Origin: an uncultured Clostridium sp. | Lineage (GTDB): Bacteria > Bacillota > Clostridia > Clostridiales > Clostridiaceae | Reading direction: 5' to 3' | Length of the DNA: 12,289 bases | Assembly (NCBI RefSeq): GCF_937920395.1 | Contig: NZ_CALEVF010000362.1 | Location: 1-12,289, forward strand | In this document: positions 5,756 to 12,289 of the stretch, piece after piece | Layout of the letters: the number at the start of each line of letters is the position of its first letter | How positions within the stretch are numbered: position 1 is the first letter of the stretch | Program-made: the position numbers and the translations under genes | Notes under the pieces: generated by a model | The model's input: the letters and a program-made list of their open reading frames with translations, nothing else | Databases searched by the model: none | What the model was told of the DNA's origin: nothing

Positions 5756-6484
5756 ATGCATGCTAAAATATCAGTTTTGTCTAAAAAAGGCGGTAGAGCT
5801 GTAAATGAAGATTACTGTTCTTATAAAGAAACAAATGATTTCGCCTGTTATGTAGTAGCTGATGGCTTAGGTGGTTATAAAGGTGGTAATTTAGCATCGG
5901 ATTTAGTTGTAAATAGTTTTTTAGAGTTAAGTCTAAAAAAAGAATCAATTGAGTATAAGGATATAAAGCATAGTATTGAAGAGACAAATACAATTTTAAC
6001 TAAGGCACAGAAAGAAAATTTTGAACTCAATTCTTCGAAATCTACTTTAGTGGCATTGCTTACGGATTTTAAAAGTGTCAATTGGGTTCATGTTGGTGAT
6101 AGTAGAATTTACTTTTTTAGAGATGGGCATATTTATCATCAATCAAAGGATCATAGTGTAGTACAAGCACTTGCTGATGCAGGGGAAATTATGGTAGATG
6201 AAATAAGATTTCATGAAGACAGGAACAAGTTACTTCGTGCTATTGGACAAAGTAATGATGTTAAATGTACGATAAATGAAAATTCGGTAAACTTACGTTC
6301 AGGCGATGTCTTTTTATTATGTACTGATGGCTTTTGGGAATATGTTGATGAAGATAGTATGATAACATCATTAAAGATTGTTACTTCTCCTGAAGAGTGG
6401 ATTTTAAAATTGGAAAGTGTGCTTAATGAGAGAATAAATGATAATAACGATAATTACACAGCAATTACAGTTTGGTTTAATTAA
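5756..6484 (+). CDS. PP2C-family Ser/Thr protein phosphatase
   Basis: This is a cytoplasmic metal-dependent phosphatase of 242 residues, the normal size of a bare bacterial PP2C domain (compare PrpC/Stp). The motifs are complete: VNED (16-19), ADGLGGYKGG (35-44) with metal-binding D36/G37, STLVALL (96-102), VHVGDSRIYF (111-120), KDHSVVQALADAGE (131-144), LLRAIGQ (159-165), LLCTDGFWEY (187-196) with D191, and DNYTAI (232-237) with D232. There is no membrane segment. ATG 5756 has AGGAGG five bases upstream. The kinase starts 30 bases after the stop, so the two form an opposing phosphatase-kinase pair that probably sets the phosphorylation state of the kinase and its targets. A TATACT at 5718-5723 may be the -10, with no good -35. 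Confidence 0.93.
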   Translation: MHAKISVLSKKGGRAVNEDYCSYKETNDFACYVVADGLGGYKGGNLASDLVVNSFLELSLKKESIEYKDIKHSIEETNTILTKAQKENFELNSSKSTLVALLTDFKSVNWVHVGDSRIYFFRDGHIYHQSKDHSVVQALADAGEIMVDEIRFHEDRNKLLRAIGQSNDVKCTINENSVNLRSGDVFLLCTDGFWEYVDEDSMITSLKIVTSPEEWILKLESVLNERINDNNDNYTAITVWFN

Positions 6485-6514
6485 CAAGCAGATGAATATT
6501 AAGGAGGTTTTGAC

Positions 6515-8899
6515 TTGCAATTGCATAAATTATGTATGGGATGTATGAGTGATAAGGGAGATAATAAAATTTGCCCACTATGTGGATGGAATGAAAATCT
6601 AGTTTCTGAAAATCCAGTTCATCTCCGAGCAGGGACACTTTTATATGATAAGTATATGGTAGGAAAGGTTTTGGGGAATGGGGGCTTTGGCATTACATAT
6701 CTTGGATGGGACAAGGTTCTAAGTAGAAAAGTCGCTATAAAAGAATATTTACCACAACAATTTTCTACTAGATATGCTGGTGAAAATAATGTAACAATAT
6801 TTACAAGTGATAATGAGTTGCAGTACAATAGTGGTCTAGAAAAGTTTCTTGAAGAAGCAAAGATACTTGCTAAATTTGGAGATCATCAAAACATAGTTTC
6901 TGTTTATGATTTTTTTAGATTAAACAACACTGCCTATATAGTTATGAATTATGTGGATGGAATTACTTTAAAAGAATATCTTAATGCAATGGGTGAAAGT
7001 ATACAATATGCTAAAGCTTTAGGAATTATTGGACCAGTTATGAATGCTTTAAATTCTGTTCATAAAGTAAACATACTTCATAGAGATATTAGCCCAGGTA
7101 ATATTTACATGTGTAAAAATGGTCAGATAAAGCTTATAGACTTTGGCGCTTCAAGGCAAGTTGTGGGTGATCTAAAAAGTTTGTCCGTAATACTTAAACC
7201 AGGCTTTGCACCAGAAGAACAATATAGGAGTAGAGGTGTTCAGGGACCTTGGACTGATGTGTATGCAGTAGCTGCTACTTTCTATAGAATGTTAGCTGGA
7301 GAACCTCCTCAAGAAGCACTTGAGAGATTATCAGAGGATACAATAGAATGGGAAAGCGAGTGCTGGAAAGATGTACCGGTCGATGCTATTGATTGCTTAA
7401 AAGTTGCTCTTTCTGTAAGGTCAAAAGATAGATATCAAAGCATTAAAGATTTTTCGAATGAGCTATTTAAAAATGATAATTTATACAATATTATACAGAA
7501 TAGCTCAGAAGAGCTTGGCTCTGAAGTTGATACAATTGCTAAGGAAATCAATAGAAATAAACAAAAAAATTATATTGATACTAAAGAGGTATCTGCTCTA
7601 AACCACGATAATATTGATTTGGATAAAACTGTTATACGCTCTCATAATGGAGGTGCTACAAGTGTAAATGTTCCCAATGAAGGGACTATACATATAAAAA
7701 ATAGTGATACAAATCCGGAACCAATGGATGTAGTGGTGCTTTGCTCGCGTTGTGGTGAGAAATTGTATGAAAATGAAATGTACTGCAGTAACTGTGGTAA
7801 TAAGGTTATTTCTCAGATTGAAAGTCCTAAAAATGATATAAGCACTAAAATGGATTCAACAATATTAAACGAAAGTAATGCTAATGAAGATTCAACAATA
7901 TTAAAGGAAAGTAATGCTAATGAAGATTCAACAATATTAAAGGAAAGTAATGCTAATGAAAATTCAACAATATTAAAGGAAAGTACAGAGTTACCCAAAT
8001 CGGTAGTTAAGGTAAATATGAGTAGAAGAAAGAAATATATTATATTTTCATCTATTTCTTTACTTATAATTTTGGGAATCATTTCAATAAGATTTGTGCT
8101 AATAGGAGATGGAGGAAGCCAAACAAAAGCTGTTAATAGTACTAATAAAGCAACAGATTCTGTAAAAGTAAAATCAAAAGAAGTTATTCGAACAATTTCT
8201 AAAGAAGAAGCAATCAACATTGCAAGTAAAATAGTAGGGGAGCTACCTAAGGGCTATCATTTAGATTATGATAGCATACAAAAGATTGATAATAAAGAAT
8301 ATCATATGATACATTTTTATGAAACTATAATAGATAACCAGCAAACAGGAGCTTCTCATAAAGCAACATGTGAATGGTATTATATAGATATTAGTGATGG
8401 CAACATATATAGAATGGATACTGCCACAGGTAAGTTAGTAAAAGTTACTGAAAAGTGGAGTGGACAATTAAAGAAGCAGCAAATAGTATATTCAAAATAT
8501 ACTAATGATAAATTTGGATTTTCAATAGATTACCCTAGTGACCTCTTGACAAAAGTAATGCCTCTTAGTCAGAATGGAAGTATTTTTTCTTCAAAAGATG
8601 ACAGTGTAAAACTTACTGTATCAGGGAAAAATAATGTGTCAAATCAAAATGCAAAATCAGTTTACAACGATGTAATTAAAGAACATAGCGATGCACTTTA
8701 TAAAACCCAGCAAAACAACTGGTTTGTGGTATCTTGGATTGATGGAGACAAGATATATTATGAGTGGTGTACAGTAGGAAGCGGTTCTATTAATACATAT
8801 ATTGCTGCATTCCCAGAGAGTCAAAAGAAATACTTTGAATTAGTCCTAAACCATCTTAATTCTAGTTTCAAGAATCCTGGTGTTGGGAAGTCACATTAG
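6515..8899 (+). CDS. Membrane Ser/Thr protein kinase with two zinc ribbons and an extracellular tail
   Basis: A 794-residue protein. Residues 7-23 hold a CxxC...CxxC zinc ribbon (C7, C10, C20, C23). The kinase domain spans about 44-320: glycine loop GNGGFG (54-59), VAIK with K76, HRDISPGN with D191 and N196, DFG (209-211), FAPEEQY (231-237) and TDVYAVAATFYRML (247-260). All catalytic residues are present. A linker follows, then a second ribbon (C410, C413, C424, C427), a 12-residue repeat tract (447-490), a basic stop (RRKK) and one membrane span (about 508-530). The outside part has two segments, 559-645 and 658-788; the second (NDKFGFSIDYPSD) resembles PsbP-like lipoprotein domains. Start: TTG 6515, seven bases after AAGGAGG and before the first Cys pair. 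The kinase is inside and a probable sensor outside. The substrate is unknown. It is paired with the PP2C gene. Confidence 0.9.
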   Translation: MQLHKLCMGCMSDKGDNKICPLCGWNENLVSENPVHLRAGTLLYDKYMVGKVLGNGGFGITYLGWDKVLSRKVAIKEYLPQQFSTRYAGENNVTIFTSDNELQYNSGLEKFLEEAKILAKFGDHQNIVSVYDFFRLNNTAYIVMNYVDGITLKEYLNAMGESIQYAKALGIIGPVMNALNSVHKVNILHRDISPGNIYMCKNGQIKLIDFGASRQVVGDLKSLSVILKPGFAPEEQYRSRGVQGPWTDVYAVAATFYRMLAGEPPQEALERLSEDTIEWESECWKDVPVDAIDCLKVALSVRSKDRYQSIKDFSNELFKNDNLYNIIQNSSEELGSEVDTIAKEINRNKQKNYIDTKEVSALNHDNIDLDKTVIRSHNGGATSVNVPNEGTIHIKNSDTNPEPMDVVVLCSRCGEKLYENEMYCSNCGNKVISQIESPKNDISTKMDSTILNESNANEDSTILKESNANEDSTILKESNANENSTILKESTELPKSVVKVNMSRRKKYIIFSSISLLIILGIISIRFVLIGDGGSQTKAVNSTNKATDSVKVKSKEVIRTISKEEAINIASKIVGELPKGYHLDYDSIQKIDNKEYHMIHFYETIIDNQQTGASHKATCEWYYIDISDGNIYRMDTATGKLVKVTEKWSGQLKKQQIVYSKYTNDKFGFSIDYPSDLLTKVMPLSQNGSIFSSKDDSVKLTVSGKNNVSNQNAKSVYNDVIKEHSDALYKTQQNNWFVVSWIDGDKIYYEWCTVGSGSINTYIAAFPESQKKYFELVLNHLNSSFKNPGVGKSH
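7853..7984 (+). repeat. 36-bp in-frame tandem repeat within the kinase gene
   Basis: There are three full units and a partial one of a 36-base repeat encoding DSTILKESNANE (7853-7888, 7889-7924, 7925-7960, then NSTILKES to 7984). Units differ by only one or two bases, so the array is young and likely to vary in copy number by slippage without changing frame. It lies between the second zinc ribbon and the membrane span, making a Ser/Thr-, Asn- and Glu-rich spacer. Its T residues could be phosphorylation sites (inference). Confidence 0.9.
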
Positions 8900-8954
8900 A
8901 TGAATTATCAAATATAAATTTATGCAAAATTAATGGAGTAAAACTAACAAAAGG

Positions 8955-9000
8955 TCTACGTTATTCCGTTCCAGAGGTTAAAATCCATCTTTCTCGGCCA
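8955..9000 (+). pseudogene. Decayed tRNA-Ser 3' half
   Basis: The sequence 8967-9000 aligns without gaps to the last 34 bases of tRNA-Ser (5105-5138), with 28 identities. It includes the variable-arm strand CGTTCC, a mutated T arm, the acceptor strand and ...GGCCA. A few more variable-arm bases match to about 8955. No 5' half is present. The T stem is broken by substitutions, so this is a relic. It lies 55 bases after the kinase stop and is followed by a typical terminator. Confidence 0.7.
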
Positions 9001-9005
9001 AGATC

Positions 9006-9037
9006 AAGGGCTCTAGCAATTATGTTAGAGCCCTTTT
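9006..9037 (+). terminator. Terminator after the kinase gene / tRNA relic
   Basis: The stem AAGGGCTCTA/TAGAGCCCTT (9006-9015 with 9026-9035) is followed by TT. It is nearly the same sequence as the terminator at 5619-5650. It probably terminates the phosphatase-kinase transcript now. Confidence 0.85.
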
Positions 9038-9533
9038 AATATGTAGAAGAGATAATACATCATCATTATCAGGTAGAATTACTATATTAGTTCCAGTTAA
9101 AGAAGCAACATTCACTAATTTTAATTTTAATAAATTTTTGAACCCCCTAATCTTTCGCTGTAGTTTTGCAAAAAAATCTTAAATTATTACGAGAAATTTT
9201 TAATTATAGTAATATTGTAACTAAATATTAGATATGTAATTAGTTTAAATCATTGATATATAAGGGTTTATAGGTAAATTACTTACTACATTACAAATTT
9301 ATCATAGGGGGTATGCAACGTATTAGAGTTTTTAAATTTTAATTCTCACTTGTATAAGAAATTTTTATATTCTAATGTAGATATCATAAGGGTTTGGGAT
9401 GATTACAAGAGGTGACAATGAATTAGAATAAATTATAATGTAAAGGTAGTTTATAGTGCTAATAAAAACTATACCGACACAAGTGGGAAACCCATTTGGA
9501 TTAATATAGCATGTTATTCATTTATTATAATAT
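9038..9533. other. AT-rich intergenic region with no supported gene
   Basis: About 500 bases separate the kinase terminator from the etfB promoter region. A short minus-strand open stretch (about 9020-9170) lacks a start and a recognisable motif. A small hairpin (AAGTGGG-AAA-CCCATTT, 9481-9497, one G-U) and an imperfect inverted repeat around 9445-9476 are visible, but no riboswitch consensus was recognised. Confidence 0.6.
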
Positions 9534-9539
9534 TTGTTA

Positions 9540-9578
9540 AGTAAATGTTTACATTTAATTTGTATAAATGATTGAGTT
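9540..9578 (+). repeat. 39-bp exact repeat in the etfB promoter (copy 1)
   Basis: This is identical to 11599-11637 upstream of lctD and ends in the -35 box. It contains an inverted repeat TAAATG-TTTA-CATTTA just upstream of the -35, a plausible activator or second regulator site. Lower similarity continues through the -10 and operator, so about 100 bp of regulatory DNA was duplicated. Confidence 0.9.
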
Positions 9579-9600
9579 GTTTTAAATAGTGTGGTAAAAT
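9572..9600 (+). promoter_or_regulatory. Sigma-A-type promoter of etfBA
   Basis: TTGAGT (9572-9577), a 17-base spacer, then TAAAAT (9595-9600). The expected start of transcription (about 9607) falls at the left edge of the operator, so repressor binding would block initiation. Confidence 0.75.
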
Positions 9601-9640
9601 ATTATTAAGTGGTAGTACCATAGTACCACTTGATAATATT
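9598..9640. promoter_or_regulatory. FadR/GntR-type operator within a 43-bp inverted repeat
   Basis: The core TGGTAGTACCATAGTACCA (9610-9628) includes a perfect TGGT-N3-ACCA half-palindrome. It is embedded in a larger inverted repeat: AAGTGGTA (9607-9614) pairs with TACCACTT (9624-9631), and the outer arms 9598-9606 and 9632-9640 continue with one mismatch. As DNA this fits a FadR-subfamily (lactate-type) repressor site. As RNA the same sequence could form a 17-bp hairpin followed by TTTT at the start of the leader. Confidence 0.75.
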
Positions 9641-9758
9641 TTTAGATAAATTAATTGGACCAATTTTTATACAATGGTATTTTAGAAGAATTTAAATACA
9701 AAATGGTTATATCAAAAAAACTATTTAATAATGTAAAAGCGTAAAGGAGAGGGAAAAT

Positions 9759-10544
9759 ATGAAAATTCTGTTATGTGTAAAACAAGTTCCAGATGATTCT
9801 ATTGAAATTCATTTGGATAATAAGACAAAAAAGCCTAATTTCAATGGAATCACTATGGTAGCAAATGCATTCGACACATATGCATTAGAGTTAGCAGTTC
9901 GTTTTATGGAAGCTAATGGAGGAAGTGTTAGTGTATTAACTGTTGGAGCAGAGGATTCTTTAAATACATTAAAAAATTGTCTTGCTGTAGGAGCTAAAGA
10001 AGCATTTTCTGTAAAAGATGATTTATATGCAGATTTAGACGCTAATTCCACAGCTGATGTTTTGGTAGATGCTATTCATAAAATTGAAAAAGACAAAGGT
10101 GAAAAATTTGATTTAATTCTTTGTGGAAAGGAATCAACAGATGAAATTACTGGTCAGCTAGGAGCAATACTTGCTGAAAAATTGAAGTCAAGTTTTGTTA
10201 GTAGCGCAATTGAAATCAATTTGAAAGATGGTGGTATGGAAGTTCATCAAGAAACTGAAGAAGGATATAATGTAGTTTCTTTAGAATCTCCAGCTGTAAT
10301 AACAGTAAGTAAACCAAATTATGATCCACGTTATCCTACTATTAGAACCAAGATGGCAAGCCGTAAGGCAGTCATTCCAACTTACTGCGCAGCAGAAATT
10401 GGAGAGGTAAAACAAGCAAAAGTACGTATCATTGAATATGTTGAACCTCCTAAGAAAAAGGCAGGTATTAAAATTAAGGAAAAAGACGCATCGTTAGCAG
10501 TAATTGCTGCTATAGAGCAAATGAAAAAAGATAAGACAATCTAA
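9759..10544 (+). CDS. etfB: Electron-transfer flavoprotein beta subunit (lactate dehydrogenase partner)
   Basis: EtfB of 261 residues, the usual length. It starts MKILLCVKQVPDDS, with the family N-terminal strand, and contains FDTYALELAVRF (39-50), a DANSTADVLVDAI segment and CGKESTDEITGQLGAILAEKL, which in the family contributes to nucleotide/flavin binding. It forms a cytoplasmic heterodimer with EtfA. Next to a GlcD-type dehydrogenase it is expected to act as LctB of the electron-confurcating LDH-Etf complex, which oxidises lactate with NAD+ at the cost of reduced ferredoxin. Start ATG has AAAGGAGAGGG upstream. etfA follows after 19 bases. Expression is from the promoter and operator at 9572-9640. 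Confidence 0.92.
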   Translation: MKILLCVKQVPDDSIEIHLDNKTKKPNFNGITMVANAFDTYALELAVRFMEANGGSVSVLTVGAEDSLNTLKNCLAVGAKEAFSVKDDLYADLDANSTADVLVDAIHKIEKDKGEKFDLILCGKESTDEITGQLGAILAEKLKSSFVSSAIEINLKDGGMEVHQETEEGYNVVSLESPAVITVSKPNYDPRYPTIRTKMASRKAVIPTYCAAEIGEVKQAKVRIIEYVEPPKKKAGIKIKEKDASLAVIAAIEQMKKDKTI

Positions 10545-10563
10545 TTAAGGGGGAAAATGAAGT

Positions 10564-11502
10564 ATGAAAGTGTTATTGTTTATTGAAACATATGGAGAAA
10601 AAGTATTAGGCGGAAGTCTTGAATTAATTAGTGCAGTAAAAGCATTAGATGCAGAAGGAACAGCGCTTATAGTAGGTAACAGGGCTGCGGCAGATACTGT
10701 AGCAAATCTCGGAATTCCAGTTATTTTTGTAGAAACTGCTACAGACTGTGATACTTTGACAGAAGTATTATCAGAAACTGTTAAGCAGCAAAACCCAGAT
10801 ATCGTACTACTCGCAAATACAACACTAGCTAAAGATATTGCACCACGTATTGCAGGACGTATGGACCTAGGATGTGTAAGTGACGTAATAGGAATAAATA
10901 AAACTGATGGTAAAGTTATATACACAAGGCCGGCTTATGGTGGTACTATTTTAGAACATATTGAAGTAGAAGGTACAGCAGTAGTTACAGTAAGAAATGG
11001 AAGCTTTTCAAAACCTGAGGCTGCTTCAAATGCAGGCGTTACTGAGAAGAAAATAGAAATTCCAGCGAGTGTCGTTAAGGTAAAAATTGTCGATACAGTA
11101 AAAGAAATGTGTGAAGCTGTAAATTTAGAAGAAGCACAAGTTATTGTTTCTGGTGGACGTGGAATGGGAAATATAGAAAATTTCCAACTTGTTGAAGAAT
11201 TAGCACGTGTACTTGGTGGTGTAGTAGGTGCAACAAGACCACCAATTGAGAGTGATTGGGTTTGTCGTACACACCAAGTTGGACAATCAGGAAAGATTGT
11301 AGCACCAAAACTTTATATTGCATGCGGTATTTCTGGAGCAACACAACATACATCTGGAATGTCAGGTTCTAAATATATTGTGGCAATTAATAAAGATGAA
11401 GAAGCTTCAATTTTTGATATCGCAGATATAGGTATTGTTGGAAATGTACTTGAAATTCTTCCAGTTATGATTGAAGAAATGAAGAAAGTAAAAGCAAAAT
11501 AA
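10564..11502 (+). CDS. etfA: Electron-transfer flavoprotein alpha subunit
   Basis: EtfA of 312 residues. The C-terminal FAD domain is complete: SGGRGMG (196-202), ATRPPIESDWV (223-233), QVGQSGK (238-244), GISGATQHTSGM (255-266) and IADIGIVGN (286-294). The N-terminus begins directly with the alpha domain, and there is no ferredoxin-like CxxCxxC region in front, so this is the short EtfA form. The start is ATG 10564, behind AAGGGGG (10547-10553). An ATG at 10557 is out of frame. It partners the EtfB encoded 19 bases upstream and the LctD downstream, and is expected to correspond to LctC. A hairpin separates it from lctD, which has its own promoter. Confidence 0.93.
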   Translation: MKVLLFIETYGEKVLGGSLELISAVKALDAEGTALIVGNRAAADTVANLGIPVIFVETATDCDTLTEVLSETVKQQNPDIVLLANTTLAKDIAPRIAGRMDLGCVSDVIGINKTDGKVIYTRPAYGGTILEHIEVEGTAVVTVRNGSFSKPEAASNAGVTEKKIEIPASVVKVKIVDTVKEMCEAVNLEEAQVIVSGGRGMGNIENFQLVEELARVLGGVVGATRPPIESDWVCRTHQVGQSGKIVAPKLYIACGISGATQHTSGMSGSKYIVAINKDEEASIFDIADIGIVGNVLEILPVMIEEMKKVKAK

Positions 11503-11526
11503 AGGTTTTTTATTCATTAGAATATA

Positions 11527-11552
11527 ACAGCTTTACCATTTGGTAAAGCTGT
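11527..11552 (+). terminator. Hairpin after etfA (terminator or attenuator)
   Basis: A perfect 11-bp stem, ACAGCTTTACC/GGTAAAGCTGT, with a 4-nt loop lies 25 bases past the etfA stop. No U-tract follows, so termination may be partial and some read-through into lctD is possible. Confidence 0.6.
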
Positions 11553-11598
11553 GCAAGCATGATGTACATTTATTTAAATGTTCATAAAACAAATATTG

Positions 11599-11637
11599 AG
11601 TAAATGTTTACATTTAATTTGTATAAATGATTGAGTT
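11599..11637 (+). repeat. 39-bp exact repeat in the lctD promoter (copy 2)
   Basis: Identical to 9540-9578. It carries the same TAAATG-TTTA-CATTTA inverted repeat and -35 box and places lctD under the same upstream control as etfBA. Confidence 0.9.
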
Positions 11638-11660
11638 AGTTTAGATATTGTGATAAACTT
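11631..11660 (+). promoter_or_regulatory. Sigma-A-type promoter of lctD
   Basis: TTGAGT (11631-11636), an 18-base spacer, then TAAACT (11655-11660). Compared with the etfB promoter it has one extra spacer base and a weaker -10, so lower or differently tuned output is likely (inference). Confidence 0.65.
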
Positions 11661-11669
11661 AAATAAAGT

Positions 11670-11688
11670 GGTCGTACCATAGTACCAA
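11670..11688. promoter_or_regulatory. FadR/GntR-type operator of lctD
   Basis: TGGTCGTACCATAGTACCA differs from the etfB operator core at a single base and sits at the same distance from the -10. The outer palindrome arms seen upstream of etfB are not conserved here, so the core is the likely protein contact. Confidence 0.75.
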
Positions 11689-11732
11689 TAAATAATATCT
11701 AGTAAGAAAAAGTTTAGAAAGGAAGGATTATT

Positions 11733-12289
11733 ATGGTTAAGTATAATCAATTGACAGAAGAATTAATCTTACAATTACAGGGGGCAGCTCCAGGACATAT
11801 TTTAACAGGTGATGACATCAATGAAGATTATTCTCATGATGAAATGCCTATTTATGGGACAAAAGCTCCACAAGCTGTATTTATGGCACACTCTACAGAG
11901 GAAGTTGCTGCAGTAGTGAAGATATGTAATGAAAATAAGATACCAGTAACTCCAAGAGGAGCAGGAACAGGACTTGTTGGAGGAGCAGTTCCACTACTCG
12001 GAGGAGTTTTAATTGATCTTACAAAGATGAATAAAATACTTTCTTATGATTTAGAAAATTTTGTTGTTCATGTTGAGGCAGGAGTACTTCTCAAGGATCT
12101 TGCAGATGATTGTGCAAAACAAGGATTATTATATGCTCCAGATCCTGGTGAAAAGTCGGCTTGTTTAGGTGGAAATGTTTCAACTAATGCAGGTGGAATG
12201 AGAGCTGTTAAATATGGTGCAACACGTGATTATGTACGTGCAATGACAGTTGTTCTTCCATCAGGAGAAATTACTAAATTTGGAGCTAC
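11733..12289 (+). CDS. lctD: FAD-dependent lactate dehydrogenase, GlcD/LctD type (3' end outside window)
   Basis: The first 185 codons of an FAD-linked 2-hydroxyacid dehydrogenase run off the window edge. The start ATG 11733 follows AGAAAGGAAGGA. The FAD-binding type 4 (PCMH) fold is evident: AVFMAHSTEEVAAVVKICNE (48-67), PVTPRGAGTGLVGGAVPLLG (71-90), GGVLIDLTKMNKI (90-102), EAGVLLKDL (115-123) and the LYAPDPGEKSACLGGNVSTNAGG stretch (133-155), which forms the flavin pyrophosphate-binding loop. In the A. woodii Lct complex this subunit oxidises lactate to pyruvate and passes electrons to EtfAB. Glycolate oxidase GlcD is the closest alternative, but a lactate permease, a lactate racemase and shared operators argue for lactate. 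It has its own promoter and operator. Confidence 0.92.
   Translation, partial: MVKYNQLTEELILQLQGAAPGHILTGDDINEDYSHDEMPIYGTKAPQAVFMAHSTEEVAAVVKICNENKIPVTPRGAGTGLVGGAVPLLGGVLIDLTKMNKILSYDLENFVVHVEAGVLLKDLADDCAKQGLLYAPDPGEKSACLGGNVSTNAGGMRAVKYGATRDYVRAMTVVLPSGEITKFGA

Noticed and set aside
7813..8220. Long minus-strand ORF with a repetitive SFNIVESSLALL pattern
   Set aside because: It is the antisense of the 36-bp in-frame repeat of the kinase gene, which keeps the opposite frame open. It has no independent support.
9020..9170. A minus-strand open stretch (containing VNVASLTGTNIVILPDNDD) beyond the kinase terminator
   Set aside because: About 50 codons without a convincing start, overlapping the terminator and showing no family motif. 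It is likely chance in AT-rich DNA, though a relic cannot be excluded.
9400..9500. Riboswitch-like hairpins before the etfB promoter
   Set aside because: They lie upstream of the predicted transcription start of etfB and match no riboswitch consensus I recognise.
9534..9551. A TTGTTAA half-site upstream of etfB that could be a second Rex operator
   Set aside because: The second half required by the consensus (TTAACAA after four bases) is not present, and the lctD copy of the promoter lacks TTGTTAA entirely.
10557..10559. Alternative ATG start for etfA
   Set aside because: It is out of frame with the EtfA reading frame; ATG 10564 gives the family N-terminus.

Overview
The window looks like the chromosome of a low-GC anaerobic Firmicute, most likely a Clostridium sensu stricto. 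Evidence: very AT-rich DNA, strong AGGAGG-type ribosome binding sites, an exact clostridial Rex operator, and a lactate-oxidation gene set of the Acetobacterium woodii Lct type (EtfB, EtfA, FAD-dependent LDH, lactate permease, lactate racemase). No species can be named from the sequence alone.

Layout: (1) 1-90, the tail of an unidentified gene and a hairpin. (2) 299-3620, a lactate uptake and racemisation unit. A Rex site and a FadR-like operator come first, then a collapsed relic (the first codons of an etfB and the last codons of a GlcD/LctD-type dehydrogenase), then an intact lactate permease, a lactate racemase (larA) and a strong bidirectional terminator. (3) 3633-4246 minus, a methyl-accepting chemotaxis protein reduced to a frameshifted, internally deleted pseudogene. 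(4) 4262-5050, AT-rich DNA with a possible ABC-ATPase scrap and a small ORF of unknown function. (5) 5048-5650, a tRNA-Ser(CGA), a GC-richer, highly structured ~130-nt element ending in a copy of the tRNA 3' end, and a second tRNA 3'-end relic, each followed by its own terminator. (6) 5756-8899, a PP2C phosphatase and a transmembrane Ser/Thr kinase with two zinc ribbons. This pair is followed by another decayed tRNA-Ser 3' end with a terminator closely resembling the one upstream, so it sits between tRNA relics. (7) 9540-12289, an active-looking etfB-etfA pair and a partial FAD-dependent lactate dehydrogenase (lctD). etfBA and lctD each have a copy of the same promoter/operator region.

Expected joint function (family knowledge): the permease imports lactate, LarA interconverts D- and L-lactate, and the LDH-EtfAB complex oxidises lactate with NAD+ while co-oxidising reduced ferredoxin (electron confurcation). 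Three operators of the form GGTNNNACCATANTACCA precede the etfB relic, etfB and lctD, which suggests one GntR/FadR-family lactate regulator, not encoded here, controls them all. The relic implies that an ancestral etfB-(etfA)-lctD-permease-larA operon lost its catalytic genes, and that the function is now supplied by the downstream etfBA/lctD set, whose EtfB N-terminus is clearly different from the relic.
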